Positions 1 through 8,372 of a stretch of DNA of 64,000 nucleotides are shown here, piece after piece. Origin of the DNA: Flavobacterium aquidurense (GTDB lineage: Bacteria; Bacteroidota; Bacteroidia; Flavobacteriales; Flavobacteriaceae); NCBI RefSeq assembly GCF_001404985.1, contig NZ_JRLF01000015.1, positions 496,001-560,000 of the forward strand. The letters run 5' to 3'. The position numbers and the translations under genes were made by a program. The notes beneath the pieces were generated by a model. The model had not been told where the DNA came from. It did no database searches and worked only from the letters and a program-made list of their open reading frames with translations. Positions within the stretch are counted from its first letter, which is position 1. Each line of letters starts with the position of its first letter.

Positions 1-1
1 G

Positions 2-109
2 CCAAATATTCATTATGGCTACGAAGTAAATTACCTGATTTATAATTATATGGTTTATTTTCAAAATACATACAAACAAAAGCTCGGCGGGTATGTTCCT
101 ATAAGATAA
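2..109 (+). CDS. 3' end of a small conserved protein (DUF6146-like), 5' end outside window
   Basis: An open frame enters from the left edge and stops at a TAA at 107-109, giving 35 residues rich in Tyr and Asn that end in GGYVPIR. The amino acid pattern (repeated Tyr-Asn-Tyr, then YFQNTYKQKLGG) reads as coding and resembles what I recall of the C-terminus of DUF6146 lipoproteins of Flavobacteriaceae, which I believe often precede a DUF6787 gene. The family name is from memory and not verified; most of the protein lies outside the window. Confidence 0.5.
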   Translation, partial: PNIHYGYEVNYLIYNYMVYFQNTYKQKLGGYVPIR

Positions 110-115
110 TGTTCT

Positions 116-123
116 TATATTTG
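116..123 (+). promoter_or_regulatory. Putative -7 element TATATTTG of the DUF6787 gene
   Basis: TATATTTG matches the Bacteroidota -7 consensus TAnnTTTG and lies 18 bases before the ATG at 142. No clear TTTG at -33 is seen, so this is a half match. Confidence 0.4.
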
Positions 124-141
124 TAATCATTGCAAATAAAA

Positions 142-444
142 ATGAACAGATTAAAAAAACGTTGGGGAATTACCTCAAACCTACAAGCCATCATTATATT
201 TATTGTTTTTGCCATCACTGGATCGGCATCTGCATGGTTGTCTAAACCCTTTTGTGTGTTTCTGGGCATCACCAAAGAAGATTTTGGCGGATGGTTTACT
301 TTAATCCGTTTATTGATTATTTTTCCTATTTACCAGGTTTTACTGGTTGCTATAGGAACTATTTTTGGGCAATTCCGCTTCTTCTGGAATTTCGAAAAGA
401 AAATGCTTAAAAATATGGGACTTGGTTTTTTATTTAAAGATTAA
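142..444 (+). CDS. DUF6787 family membrane protein
   Basis: About 100 residues: a basic N-terminus (MNRLKKRWG), a hydrophobic helix at roughly 14-34, a second at about 55-80, and a C-terminus FFWNFEKKML typical of DUF6787 proteins of Flavobacteria. A TTG at 130 could extend the frame by four residues, but the ATG at 142 matches family starts and suits the TATATTTG element just upstream. It is predicted to sit in the inner membrane with two helices; its function is unknown. The neighbouring partial gene at 2-109 is on the same strand, 32 bases away. Confidence 0.75.
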   Translation: MNRLKKRWGITSNLQAIIIFIVFAITGSASAWLSKPFCVFLGITKEDFGGWFTLIRLLIIFPIYQVLLVAIGTIFGQFRFFWNFEKKMLKNMGLGFLFKD

Positions 445-844
445 TTCCTTCTAAAATTCCTTTTTTTCCTTTAATCCTTTTTGATCTCTGATCTAATTGG
501 GCATTTATTTTTAATATAAAATTTAGAATAGGTAGTGCTAAAGGAATATTCTTCTCTTGTCTCAAAATAGTTTCTTACAAACAAAATGCTCAAAAATACA
601 AGACATAAATTACAGTAATAAAAAAAATATACATAATTTTTTATAGAAAAACCATTTTCACAGGATGGTGCAGGATAGTTTTATTTTGAGTATTATCAAT
701 CTTTACAGTGCTAATAACCACAAAGTTAAATTTATATTGAAACAAGCGTTTGCCTATTACAGCGTTATTTTCAAATCATAAAACACAAACTTTAAGCACA
801 GTATTTTACAGATTGACTTAACTAACTAACCAAAAAAAATTAAA
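445..844. other. 400-bp intergenic region before the pectate lyase gene
   Basis: AT-rich, with no open frame that looks coding and no strong hairpin. TTATTTTGAG near 680 resembles a degenerate -7 element. The final stretch (about 815-844) is an A/C-rich leader rather than a Shine-Dalgarno sequence, as is usual in Flavobacteria. Nothing else can be named here. Confidence 0.5.
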
Positions 845-3619
845 ATGTCGAACAGTTCTATGAAATTACCTTTTGTAATGGCATTAGTATGTCTTACAAT
901 GTCAGTCACAACAATTTTTGCGCAAAACCCCGTAGTGAAAATTGATTTTGATCAATCCGGAAGACCCAAAGCCGAAGTAAATGAACCCGATTACACTGCC
1001 TGGGTGATTGGCTCAGGCAACACGAGCACTTATACTGAAAACGGAGTAACATTTACGGTAACCAGAGCAGGTGATAAAGGAGATGCACTGGGAACTAACT
1101 GGTACAAGGCCGGAATACAAGCTCCGTATTATGCCAGATTAGTTTGCGACGGACTCACCGTAAAAGGTGCAACGGCAAATTTAGGCGCACAAATCGAACT
1201 TAAAATATCCGGATTAGCCACAGGCGAACACACTTTACTGACTTTCTTTAATGCAGTTGACAGTCCAACGGGCAATAATTTTAGCTCTATAGATATTTCT
1301 ATAAATGGCAATTTAGTGGTAGACAACTTAATTCCAAGCGTTAGAGCTACAAAAACCGCAGATGCTAAATCAACCTATTTAAAATTTCAGGCTACTGCTA
1401 ATACTGATGTTGTATTATTATTTGCCGCTGAAACTTCAGGGACTGAGAATATAAAAAACTTTATATTAAATGGTTTTGAATTGAACACTCCAAACATTTT
1501 TTATCAATCTGTAAATCCTTCTCCCAAACACAATGACGAACATGTCGAATTGGGTTCAAACGGCAAGCTATTGCAATGGACTTCGGCTACAAATGCAGTG
1601 TCGCACAACATTTATTTTGGAACTAATCCTGCAGCAGTAGAAACAGCCACAACAGCATCTCCGGAATTTAAAGGAAATCAAATTAAAACAAATACACAAT
1701 ATCAGGCAAACGGACTATATACCGGCGAAACCTACTACTGGCGTGTTGACGAAGTTTTAGCCGGTAATGCTGTAGAAAAAGGAAACATATGGCGTTTTCG
1801 TCCTGCTCAGCTTGCTTTTCCTGATGCCGAAGGTTATGGCCGCTTTGCCCGTGGCGGGAGAGGCGGAAAAGTGGTTGCCGTAACCAATTTAAACGACAGC
1901 GGCCTCGGAAGTTTACGTGATGCCGTAACAAACGATATTGGTCCAAGAACTATTGTTTTTAATACTTCAGGAATTATCCAGCTTACCTCTCGTTTGGTAT
2001 TAAGTCAGCCTTATGTAACTGTTGCCGGACAAACAGCTCCCGGAAAAGGAATTTGTATTCGTTCTGCTCCTTTTGGTATAACCGGTAATGATGCCGTTGT
2101 TCAAAATATAAGAGTTCGTGTTGGCGGAGGTCCTACCTATGACGGAATGGGTTTAACCGGTGCTGATAACAGCATTATCGATCATTGCTCTATTAGCTGG
2201 ACTATTGATGAATCGTTTAGTTCTCGTTCGGGAAAAAATATCACACTGCAAAAAACCTTAATCTCCGAAGCTCTAAATGCGGCAGGACATCAAAATTATC
2301 CGGTTGGAACTGAGCATGGTTATGCCGCAACTATTGGCGGTGATATTGGCAGTTTTCATCATAATTTATTAGCGCATTGTTACGGGCGTAACTGGAGTCT
2401 TGGCGGAGGATTAGACGGAAGCGGCGCTTATGCAGGAAAAATGGATATTACCAATAATGTGGTTTACAACTGGGGATCAAGAACAACAGATGGCGGAACA
2501 AAAGAAGTGAATTTTGTAAATAATTATTACAAACCCGGAGCCGGTTCTAAAATATTCACTGCTTTTAATCAACAAAATGAAGGCGCAGGAACCGGAACAC
2601 AGCAATGTTTTTTTAGCGGAAATGTTATGCCGGAATATTTTGACGAAAGCAATCAGGCAACCGGAAGAAAAGCTTCCGGAGTAACGGTTTCATTTGAAAA
2701 TTTTGTAAACACACCATTTTTCCCTTCATATGTAAATACTCAGTCTGCTAAAAATGCCTATAAAATTGTACTGTCAGATGTAGGATGTACGCAGCCGGAA
2801 TTTGACGAACACGATCAAAGAATTATTACTGAAACATTAAACGGAACTTACTCATTTAGAGGAAGCGTTACCAATAAACCGGGCTTTCCGGATAACGAAT
2901 CTGATGTTGGTGGTTTCGAAACGTATCCTGTACTAAACAGAGATGCAAATTGGGATACGGATCAGGACGGATTACCAAATTGGTGGGAAACTATTATTGG
3001 GACAAACGTTAACTCTGCAAATGGCGATTTTTCAGATGCTAATGCCGATGCTGATTTAGATGGCTATACCAATCTTGACCATTATTTGCAATGGATGTCG
3101 CAACCACATTATGAATCTCAGGGCGGAAACAAAATAAACATCAATATTCAAAAACTTTCAAGAGGTTTTACCAGCGGAGTTAGTTACTCGATCTCGAATG
3201 TTGTAAACGGAAATACTGTTCTTTCCTCAAATAGTGTAGAATTTACGCCAACTGCATCAGGATTATGTTCTTTTAACTTTACCGTTACAGATGCTGAAGG
3301 CGGAACCATGACCCGAAAAGTAAATATTCTAAGTGGTTCTGCAACGTTGGGCATAAAAGAAATGAACAAAGAAAACACAGACAGTTTTAAAGTTTGGCCC
3401 GTTCCAAATAATGGCTCTTTTTCAGTTTTATTAGAAAATGATATAGAAAAAGCCGATCTCAAAATCTATGACATTTTAGGCAAAGAAGTACTTAAAAGGA
3501 CTATTAACGCAAAAACTCAGGAAAATATTCACTTGCAGTCTAAAGGTGTTTTTATCCTAAAAGTTTCAGATCCGGGAAACAAAAAAGAATTATATGTCAA
3601 AAAAATAATCGTACAATAA
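845..3619 (+). CDS. Secreted pectate lyase (PL1-type) with T9SS type A sorting domain
   Basis: A 924-residue exported enzyme predicted to cleave pectate by beta-elimination outside the cell. A signal peptide ends near residue 27 (TIFAQ). Residues ~30-215 look like a malectin/CBM-like beta-sandwich, and ~220-320 like a fibronectin-type linker (YFGTNP, YYWRVDEV). The right-handed beta-helix lyase begins at FPDAEGYGRFARGGRGG (~residue 328), followed by GLGSLRDAV and VTVAGQTAPGKGI, signatures of Bacteroidota PL1 pectate lyases. A Ca-binding-like DQDGLPNWWE lies near 705. The last ~75 residues (PVPNNGSF, IYDILGKEV, KKIIVQ) form a type A T9SS sorting domain, so the protein should cross the outer membrane through T9SS and be anchored or released. 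It stands alone, with no SusCD beside it. PL subfamily and substrate are inferred. Confidence 0.9.
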   Translation: MSNSSMKLPFVMALVCLTMSVTTIFAQNPVVKIDFDQSGRPKAEVNEPDYTAWVIGSGNTSTYTENGVTFTVTRAGDKGDALGTNWYKAGIQAPYYARLVCDGLTVKGATANLGAQIELKISGLATGEHTLLTFFNAVDSPTGNNFSSIDISINGNLVVDNLIPSVRATKTADAKSTYLKFQATANTDVVLLFAAETSGTENIKNFILNGFELNTPNIFYQSVNPSPKHNDEHVELGSNGKLLQWTSATNAVSHNIYFGTNPAAVETATTASPEFKGNQIKTNTQYQANGLYTGETYYWRVDEVLAGNAVEKGNIWRFRPAQLAFPDAEGYGRFARGGRGGKVVAVTNLNDSGLGSLRDAVTNDIGPRTIVFNTSGIIQLTSRLVLSQPYVTVAGQTAPGKGICIRSAPFGITGNDAVVQNIRVRVGGGPTYDGMGLTGADNSIIDHCSISWTIDESFSSRSGKNITLQKTLISEALNAAGHQNYPVGTEHGYAATIGGDIGSFHHNLLAHCYGRNWSLGGGLDGSGAYAGKMDITNNVVYNWGSRTTDGGTKEVNFVNNYYKPGAGSKIFTAFNQQNEGAGTGTQQCFFSGNVMPEYFDESNQATGRKASGVTVSFENFVNTPFFPSYVNTQSAKNAYKIVLSDVGCTQPEFDEHDQRIITETLNGTYSFRGSVTNKPGFPDNESDVGGFETYPVLNRDANWDTDQDGLPNWWETIIGTNVNSANGDFSDANADADLDGYTNLDHYLQWMSQPHYESQGGNKININIQKLSRGFTSGVSYSISNVVNGNTVLSSNSVEFTPTASGLCSFNFTVTDAEGGTMTRKVNILSGSATLGIKEMNKENTDSFKVWPVPNNGSFSVLLENDIEKADLKIYDILGKEVLKRTINAKTQENIHLQSKGVFILKVSDPGNKKELYVKKIIVQ

Positions 3620-3625
3620 CAATCA

Positions 3626-3661
3626 AAAAAAATGGCAACTTTTAAGGTTGCCATTTTTTAT
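3626..3661 (+). terminator. Rho-independent terminator after pectate lyase gene
   Basis: AATGGCAAC at 3631-3639 pairs with GTTGCCATT at 3647-3655 around a 7-base loop. It is flanked by an A-run on the left and a T-run on the right, and begins 12 bases past the stop codon. It could act in both directions. Confidence 0.85.
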
Positions 3662-3681
3662 TTATAAAATTGTTATGATTT

Positions 3682-3972
3682 TTAGTTTTCTCCTTTTTGA
3701 AAATAATACGTATAAATCCACGTAATTGTAAATGAAGGAATTACATCTGTAAATGGTAATGCCTCTTCTATAAAAGTTAAAACACTCGCAACTCTCCCTA
3801 CTCTGCCTTTATACATTCTGGTCATGATAAAAGCCGCAACCGGAGCCCAAATTACATCCGAGAATTCTCCCAGAAGCGGAATGGTAAAGGAGATCATCCC
3901 CACTCCATCTAAAAGAACCCCTAACAGAAGTTTTCTCATTCTGTCATCACTTGTTACATTTATTTCCTGCAT
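3682..3972 (-). CDS. Small conserved membrane protein of unknown function
   Basis: 96 residues. The short polar N-terminus is followed by a hydrophobic, glycine-rich first half (LLLGVLLDGVGMISFTIPLLGEFSDVIWAP) predicted to form two membrane segments, an Arg/Lys-rich turn (RMYKGRVGRV), and a further hydrophobic C-terminal stretch. I recall similar ~95-residue hypothetical proteins in Flavobacteriaceae but no assigned function. It is convergent with the pectate lyase gene and shares the terminator between them. Confidence 0.65.
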   Translation of the reverse strand: MQEINVTSDDRMRKLLLGVLLDGVGMISFTIPLLGEFSDVIWAPVAAFIMTRMYKGRVGRVASVLTFIEEALPFTDVIPSFTITWIYTYYFQKGEN

Positions 3973-4072
3973 TTCTGTTTATTTAGTTGTTATTCGAATT
4001 TATAAAGAATTCATCAAATGGAACTTACTTGTAATCACAATTTTATTTCTTAATTCCCATATAACAAACCTT

Positions 4073-4405
4073 TTACTTATTTCTTTTTTTTGTCACTGCA
4101 AATAACACACCAAAATTTCCATCAGTCTGGATCCAGTTCTCTGACGGAACATAGGCACGTGATACAAACCCGTCCAGATACAAAGCATTTTTGCAGCCTA
4201 AGCTTTTAAAATAATCTGCAAAATCATAAAAATTAATCTCTTTTTTAGACCATACAAAGATTACTTTTCCATCAGGGAGAATCCCTACTCCATTTCTAAT
4301 ATTTAAATTAGCAGATCCTTTTTTAAACTCCGCATGAATTTTACCGTCAATAAATAATGATAAATGTAAAATAAATTTTCTTGATCTCTTTAAGTCGTTT
4401 TCTTC
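4073..4405 (-). pseudogene. 3' remnant of a phosphodiester glycosidase (NAGPA-domain) gene
   Basis: The minus-strand frame read from 4405 to a TAA at 4073-4075 encodes about 110 residues with no in-frame ATG and an in-frame TAA at 4406-4408. The translation contains FIDGKIH, NIRNGVGILPDGKV, EINFYDFADYF, GCKNALYLDGFVS and NWIQTDGNFGV, typical of the C-terminal half of NAGPA/YigE-type phosphodiester glycosidase proteins. These normally have ~250 residues with an N-terminal signal. The first ~140 residues are absent, and the DNA upstream of ~4380 does not continue the family in any frame. I read it as a gene truncated by deletion whose breakpoint lies next to the ABC gene that now starts at 4474. 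The family assignment is from memory of the motifs. Confidence 0.7.
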
Positions 4406-4473
4406 TTAAAATTCTGTTACAACTCATTTTTATATCGGCAGAATCTTTGTTTCTTTGTAGAAACAGTTTCAAA

Positions 4474-5352
4474 ATGATCCACGCAAAAAATATACATAAG
4501 TTTTACGATAAATTAGAAGTCCTGAAAGGAGTTGACCTGCATATTAAAAAAGGAGAAATTGTTTCGATAGTAGGTGCATCCGGTGCCGGAAAAACAACTC
4601 TTTTACAAATTTTGGGAACTCTTGACAAACCTGAAATTAACTCTAATTCCTCCCTGACTATAAACGGAGAAAATGTATTGAAATTACAAGATGTAGAAAC
4701 CGATAATTCAAAACAGGAAAAAACGTTTAAATGGGTTACCCGCAGCGGTGCTGTTTATGTACTTTGTCTCCTTAATTTTCTGTTTTTCTTTAAACATACA
4801 ATTCTCGACGATGTAACCAGATATGTTATTGCGGGCATTTTAGTGCTGCCGCTTTTGTTCGTAGCACTTTATATGAACCGTTATTTTAAAAAGAAAAGCA
4901 AACAAGACAAGACATTATCTAATTTCAGGAATTTGAATCTGGGTTTTATATTCCAGTTTCATCAATTGCTACCGGAATTTACCGCTCTGGAAAACGTTTG
5001 TATCCCTGCTTTTATGGCCAATAAACCAAAAGCCGAAACGGAAAAAGAAGCTAAAAAAATCTTAGACTATTTAGGCCTTTCACACAGAATACATCATAAA
5101 CCCAACGAACTTTCAGGCGGAGAACAACAAAGAGTTGCCGTAGCAAGGGCATTAATCAATAAACCGGATGTTATTTTTGCCGATGAACCTTCAGGAAATC
5201 TGGACACTCATTCTGCCGAAAACCTGCACCAGTTATTCTTTCAGCTGCGTGACGAATTTGGTCAAACGTTTGTTATCGTAACCCACAATGAAGAACTGGC
5301 AAATATGGCCGACAGAAAATTGGTAATGGTCGATGGTTTAATTAGTAATTAA
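4474..5352 (+). CDS. lolD: LolD-type ABC transporter ATP-binding protein with an inserted TM hairpin
   Basis: A 292-residue ATPase of the LolD/MacB type, which powers lipoprotein release to the outer membrane or similar export with LolC/E-like partners. Walker A GASGAGKT is at 34-41, the Q-loop Gln at 161 in [12 protein letters not shown], the signature LSGGEQ at 213-218, Walker B VIFADEP at 233-239 and the H-loop His at 271: every catalytic motif is present. LolD proteins are usually ~220-235 residues. The surplus lies at residues ~73-147 between Walker A and the Q-loop: a charged stretch, a hydrophobic segment (~93-111), a short turn, a second hydrophobic segment (~118-137) and a Lys-rich end. 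The ATG at 4474 was chosen because [14 protein letters not shown] aligns with LolD starts; the 31-codon extension to a TTG at 4381 is hydrophobic and non-homologous. No permease gene is adjacent. Confidence 0.85.
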   Translation: MIHAKNIHKFYDKLEVLKGVDLHIKKGEIVSIVGASGAGKTTLLQILGTLDKPEINSNSSLTINGENVLKLQDVETDNSKQEKTFKWVTRSGAVYVLCLLNFLFFFKHTILDDVTRYVIAGILVLPLLFVALYMNRYFKKKSKQDKTLSNFRNLNLGFIFQFHQLLPEFTALENVCIPAFMANKPKAETEKEAKKILDYLGLSHRIHHKPNELSGGEQQRVAVARALINKPDVIFADEPSGNLDTHSAENLHQLFFQLRDEFGQTFVIVTHNEELANMADRKLVMVDGLISN

Positions 5353-5379
5353 AAGCAATTTACTGTAATTGGCTAAATA

Positions 5380-5889
5380 TCAATTTGTGTTGCTTAATTT
5401 ATAATACAAAGCTCCAAAAACAAGTGATAATGCGAATAGAAGCATTAAAATAATTGTAATGTTTCTCTTTTCTTCTTCATTGTTGTTATTTATTTCTTCT
5501 TGTAACTCTTCTGTACTTTTTTCCGGAATAGAATTAAAAATGGATGAATTTGAACTTTCTGATTTCGAAAAATTATTTTCACCCGTATCTTTAAACTCTA
5601 TTTTGCCGCCCACATCACATAAGATAAAAGAATCTTTACCCAATTTTGCATTATTATTTATTTTACTTTTAAGTGTTTTTTGCCAAACTGTTGGTTTACA
5701 TTTACAAGAATTTCTTAAAATACCACAACGACCAAATGGCAGTATATTTACAGGAAAGTCCTTGTCTTTTTCTGTCGCAATCAGCATACCTTTTATTTTA
5801 GAATATTGCTGGCTGGTTACTTTTAATAAAGTACTTTCGCTTCCTTTCTCACAAACCAAGGCAGAATCAGTAATAGTTTTTAAAGACAT
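5380..5889 (-). CDS. PAAR-like protein (DUF4280) with C-terminal membrane segment
   Basis: 169 residues. The first ~105 carry the DUF4280 PAAR-like pattern: an early Cys (ALVCEKG), then LKVTSQ, MLIATEKDKD, ILPFGRCGILRNSCKCKP and FILCDVGGKI with spaced cysteines. PAAR-like proteins cap the VgrG spike of Bacteroidota T6SS and carry cargo. Beyond the spike domain lies a Ser/Glu/Asn-rich linker (~110-145) and one strong hydrophobic helix (~146-163, TIILMLLFALSLVFGALYY), absent from the other copy at 8020-8361. It starts 3 bases from the preceding lipoprotein gene, so translation is probably coupled. The tail could target or damage a membrane or dock a partner; that is inference. Confidence 0.8.
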   Translation of the reverse strand: MSLKTITDSALVCEKGSESTLLKVTSQQYSKIKGMLIATEKDKDFPVNILPFGRCGILRNSCKCKPTVWQKTLKSKINNNAKLGKDSFILCDVGGKIEFKDTGENNFSKSESSNSSIFNSIPEKSTEELQEEINNNNEEEKRNITIILMLLFALSLVFGALYYKLSNTN

Positions 5890-5892
5890 AAT

Positions 5893-6603
5893 TTAAGGAT
5901 TAATAAGTTCAGGATAATATTTTTTGATCGCTTTTATATAATCATCAGGTAATTTTTTTAGAATCTTAACTTTTATAGTTGAGTCATAACTATACCTTTC
6001 ATCTTTGGGTTCAAAGTCTTTAAAAGGATATTTGTTAGCTTGGTAATAGACTGGATTTTCTGAATCATAATATATTTTTTCGATGGTATCAATATCGGTT
6101 CCTCTCCATTTCAGCTTTTTTAATTCAACAATTGGAGATCTAAAATTGACCGCTTGAATAAATTCTTTTTCGTTAATAGGGAAATAATTATATGTTTCAA
6201 TTTCTTTATCAACTAACCCTCTTTTGTTGAATAAATAAACATGATATTGTACAGGTCCTGTAGTTTGATATAATAAAACTAAGTCTTTTAAACCATCTTT
6301 ATTTATATCAAAAACAGTGTCTTTTATTAATAAAGGATTGTCTTCATACTCTAAAACTTTCTCATGATTTTGATCAATATAATAAGTTGTATTTTTTGGA
6401 TTATTCTCCGAATATTTCCACTCAATTAAATACAATATTTTATTTCCAAAAAAATATTCTTTTCTCTTTAATATTGTATCTGCAGTTGTAATTATTTTTG
6501 TTGAGTCAATTAAAGCCACATACTGTTCTTTTTTTGATTTGTCTTTGCAACAAATAAAAATGCTAAATACAAACAATGAACAGATGATAAGGATGTTTTT
6601 CAT
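5893..6603 (-). CDS. Lipoprotein of unknown function, possible immunity protein in T6SS island
   Basis: 236 residues with a lipoprotein signal: hydrophobic residues 4-17, then FICC with a candidate lipidated Cys at 18-19, followed by KDKSKK. Residues ~99-107 (DINKDGLKD) form an EF-hand/FG-GAP-like Asp/Asn loop, as in VCBS-type repeats that bind calcium. The rest is Tyr/Lys-rich beta-structure with no family I recognise. It lies 22 bases behind another lipoprotein gene and 3 bases before a PAAR-like gene. In T6SS cargo islands such periplasm-facing lipoproteins are often effector immunity proteins; here that is inferred only from position. Confidence 0.6.
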   Translation of the reverse strand: MKNILIICSLFVFSIFICCKDKSKKEQYVALIDSTKIITTADTILKRKEYFFGNKILYLIEWKYSENNPKNTTYYIDQNHEKVLEYEDNPLLIKDTVFDINKDGLKDLVLLYQTTGPVQYHVYLFNKRGLVDKEIETYNYFPINEKEFIQAVNFRSPIVELKKLKWRGTDIDTIEKIYYDSENPVYYQANKYPFKDFEPKDERYSYDSTIKVKILKKLPDDYIKAIKKYYPELINP

Positions 6604-6625
6604 TTTAAATTACTGGTAAAGATTT

Positions 6626-7360
6626 TTAATTAAAACATTTTCTTTCTGTTGATTTTTTAGAGTTAGGTTTAAAAACAATACTATCAATTTTCATTAATGG
6701 TACAACTGCTCCACTTTGAATTTCTTTTAAAATACAATCATTAGCAATAAATTTCCAATTAATTACAGTTGCTTTCGAACTACTTATAATAGTTTTTTTA
6801 CCAATATCTACAAGTTTATTTTCTCTATGTCTGGATATAATTGAATCTAAAACAACCAAGCTATCTTTTTTAAAGCCATATATATAATCGTAAGAATCAA
6901 ACATAAAGCCTGGTCCAAAATTATTTCCGTTGTAAACTCCGGTATGAACTATTATATATTGCTCATATATATTCCAATCAAATCCATATTTTTCACTAAA
7001 TTCATGAGGAAAAATTCCAAATATTTTTTTCACAATACCTTTTTTCTCTCCAAAAACAGAAATAATAGCATCTTCGGGCATAGGAGTAGCTATTATTAAA
7101 TACTTATTTTTTTTAATGTATATAAATTTTGATTTATCAAAAATTTTCTTCAAAGATTCTATGCGAGATTTATCATTAGTGTCTTGATTAGAGAACCAAT
7201 CTTTATAATAAGCATAATAATATGATGAATCTTTTAGGGTTGGTATTATTGAATTTAGTGAAATTAAATTTTTCGGTACAACGTGTTTTTTATTACAGCT
7301 TAAATGAGTTAATACTAATGATAACAGGATTATTTTAACGAACGTGATTTTTAATGACAT
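6626..7360 (-). CDS. Lipoprotein of unknown function in T6SS island
   Basis: 244 residues. Residues ~5-20 are hydrophobic and end in LSC, giving a lipidated Cys at 22. The mature part is rich in Lys, Tyr and Ile with motifs such as YYAYYKDWFSNQD and PHEFSEKYGFDWNIYE; I do not recognise a family. Its ATG lies 26 bases inside the read-through frame of the interrupted gene upstream, so the two were probably translationally coupled before the stop arose. Candidate effector-associated or immunity lipoprotein, by position only. Confidence 0.55.
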   Translation of the reverse strand: MSLKITFVKIILLSLVLTHLSCNKKHVVPKNLISLNSIIPTLKDSSYYYAYYKDWFSNQDTNDKSRIESLKKIFDKSKFIYIKKNKYLIIATPMPEDAIISVFGEKKGIVKKIFGIFPHEFSEKYGFDWNIYEQYIIVHTGVYNGNNFGPGFMFDSYDYIYGFKKDSLVVLDSIISRHRENKLVDIGKKTIISSSKATVINWKFIANDCILKEIQSGAVVPLMKIDSIVFKPNSKKSTERKCFN

Positions 7361-7931
7361 TTTTTATAATGAATTTTGAAGAATCTTGATTATGTTGATA
7401 TATAATTGTATCCATGTGGGAGTTTTTTCCTAACTCTAATTTTTTTGATATAATCAAAATTTCATCATATGAATGGTTTTTATGTATTTGAGTAATCTCG
7501 TGAACACGTGATTCATCAAGTCCAATTTTTTAATATAATCCTTTTCTAGAATAAATTCGTAATCCATCATCATCTTCATGCGTTCCATTCATTGGACTAA
7601 TAACTAATAAATCTGTTAATTCATTATTTATGATTGCTCTAATCATAAATGACGAGTCTATTCTTTTATTAAATAAAGACACATAATCTAAAAGAGGTTT
7701 TTCGGGAGTGTTTAAATTTGTAATATAGAAATATCCGAAGTTTGTAGAATCATTTTTAACCATATAATCATTAAGGTAATTAATATAGAACATAGAATCT
7801 TTTGAGGTTGAAACGCCTTCTCTGCATAAATCATACACTAAATTTTTTCTGAACATAACTCTATTCTCTTTTGGTTTTACACAAGAATATATCATAAAAG
7901 ATATTATTGGTAGTAAAATTATTTTTCTCAT
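7335..7931 (-). pseudogene. Lipoprotein gene interrupted by an in-frame TAA (7530-7532)
   Basis: A minus-strand gene starts at 7931 with a lipoprotein signal (IIS..IYSC, Cys 17) and runs 133 residues to a TAA at 7530-7532. The same frame continues open for 65 more codons (KIGLDESRVHEITQIHKN, EILIISKKLELG, ending KNHVR) to a second TAA at 7335-7337, overlapping the next start by 26 bases. The residue usage of the second part looks coding, so the likely ancestral product was ~198 residues. Either the gene was recently inactivated, the short form is functional, or the base is a sequencing error. It sits between a PAAR-like gene and another lipoprotein gene in the T6SS island. No family recognised. 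Confidence 0.6.
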
Positions 7932-8019
7932 TTTTTTAAATTAATAATCTATTCAGGCAAAGTAGATTTTGAATTTATCTTGCCATTTGTCTTCACTATT
8001 TCTTAAATAAGAATATTTT

Positions 8020-8361
8020 TCATTCTGCACCATGCTTTTCTGAATGCCCAACATTGTCAATACTTATTTTTCCCCCAATACTGCATAAGCAAGTTGATTT
8101 TTCTGTTAAAATCTTAAACTCATTTATGGTATCTTTACTGGCAGTGTTTTGCCAGTTTATAGGTTGTGGGTTACAGGTCTGGTAATACTTAAGTTTACAA
8201 CTTCCAAATGGTCTAATATTCTCATTAGCTTTTTTGTCTTCTTCTGTGGCAATAAGTTTATCATCTGCTTTACTAAAGTCTTGGCTAGTTACTTGCAAAA
8301 AAGATGGAGTTGTGCCTTTGTCACACTTTAATTGTGCAGACTCTGTTATTTTTTGGGGCAT
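8020..8361 (-). CDS. PAAR-like protein (DUF4280), spike tip
   Basis: 113 residues, almost wholly the PAAR-like domain: AQLKCDKG, FLQVTSQDF, KLIATEEDKKA, IRPFGSCKLKYYQTCNP, INWQNT and TCLCSIGGKIS. These are the conserved Cys and Gly positions of DUF4280 proteins, thought to form the tip on VgrG in T6SS subtype iii. Unlike the copy at 5380-5889 it has no C-terminal extension. It is 11 bases downstream of the WG-repeat gene, consistent with one transcript running from vgrG. It probably delivers a cargo encoded nearby; which one cannot be told from the sequence. Confidence 0.8.
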   Translation of the reverse strand: MPQKITESAQLKCDKGTTPSFLQVTSQDFSKADDKLIATEEDKKANENIRPFGSCKLKYYQTCNPQPINWQNTASKDTINEFKILTEKSTCLCSIGGKISIDNVGHSEKHGAE

Positions 8362-8372
8362 GTTTAAATTAT

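Noticed and set aside
4381-4473. N-terminal extension of the ABC ATPase from a TTG codon
   Set aside because: Hydrophobic and unlike LolD starts; the ATG at 4474 aligns with the family. The stretch is probably intergenic DNA next to the truncated gene.
5459-5896. 145-codon plus-strand frame opposite the PAAR-like gene
   Set aside because: Antisense shadow: the minus-strand frame has the DUF4280 pattern and the plus frame has none.
7944-8034. 26-codon minus-strand frame overlapping the end of the PAAR-like gene, starting MVQNEKYSYLRN
   Set aside because: Looks faintly coding and could be a frameshifted end of the PAAR-like protein, but it is too short to support and the 113-residue product is already a complete domain.
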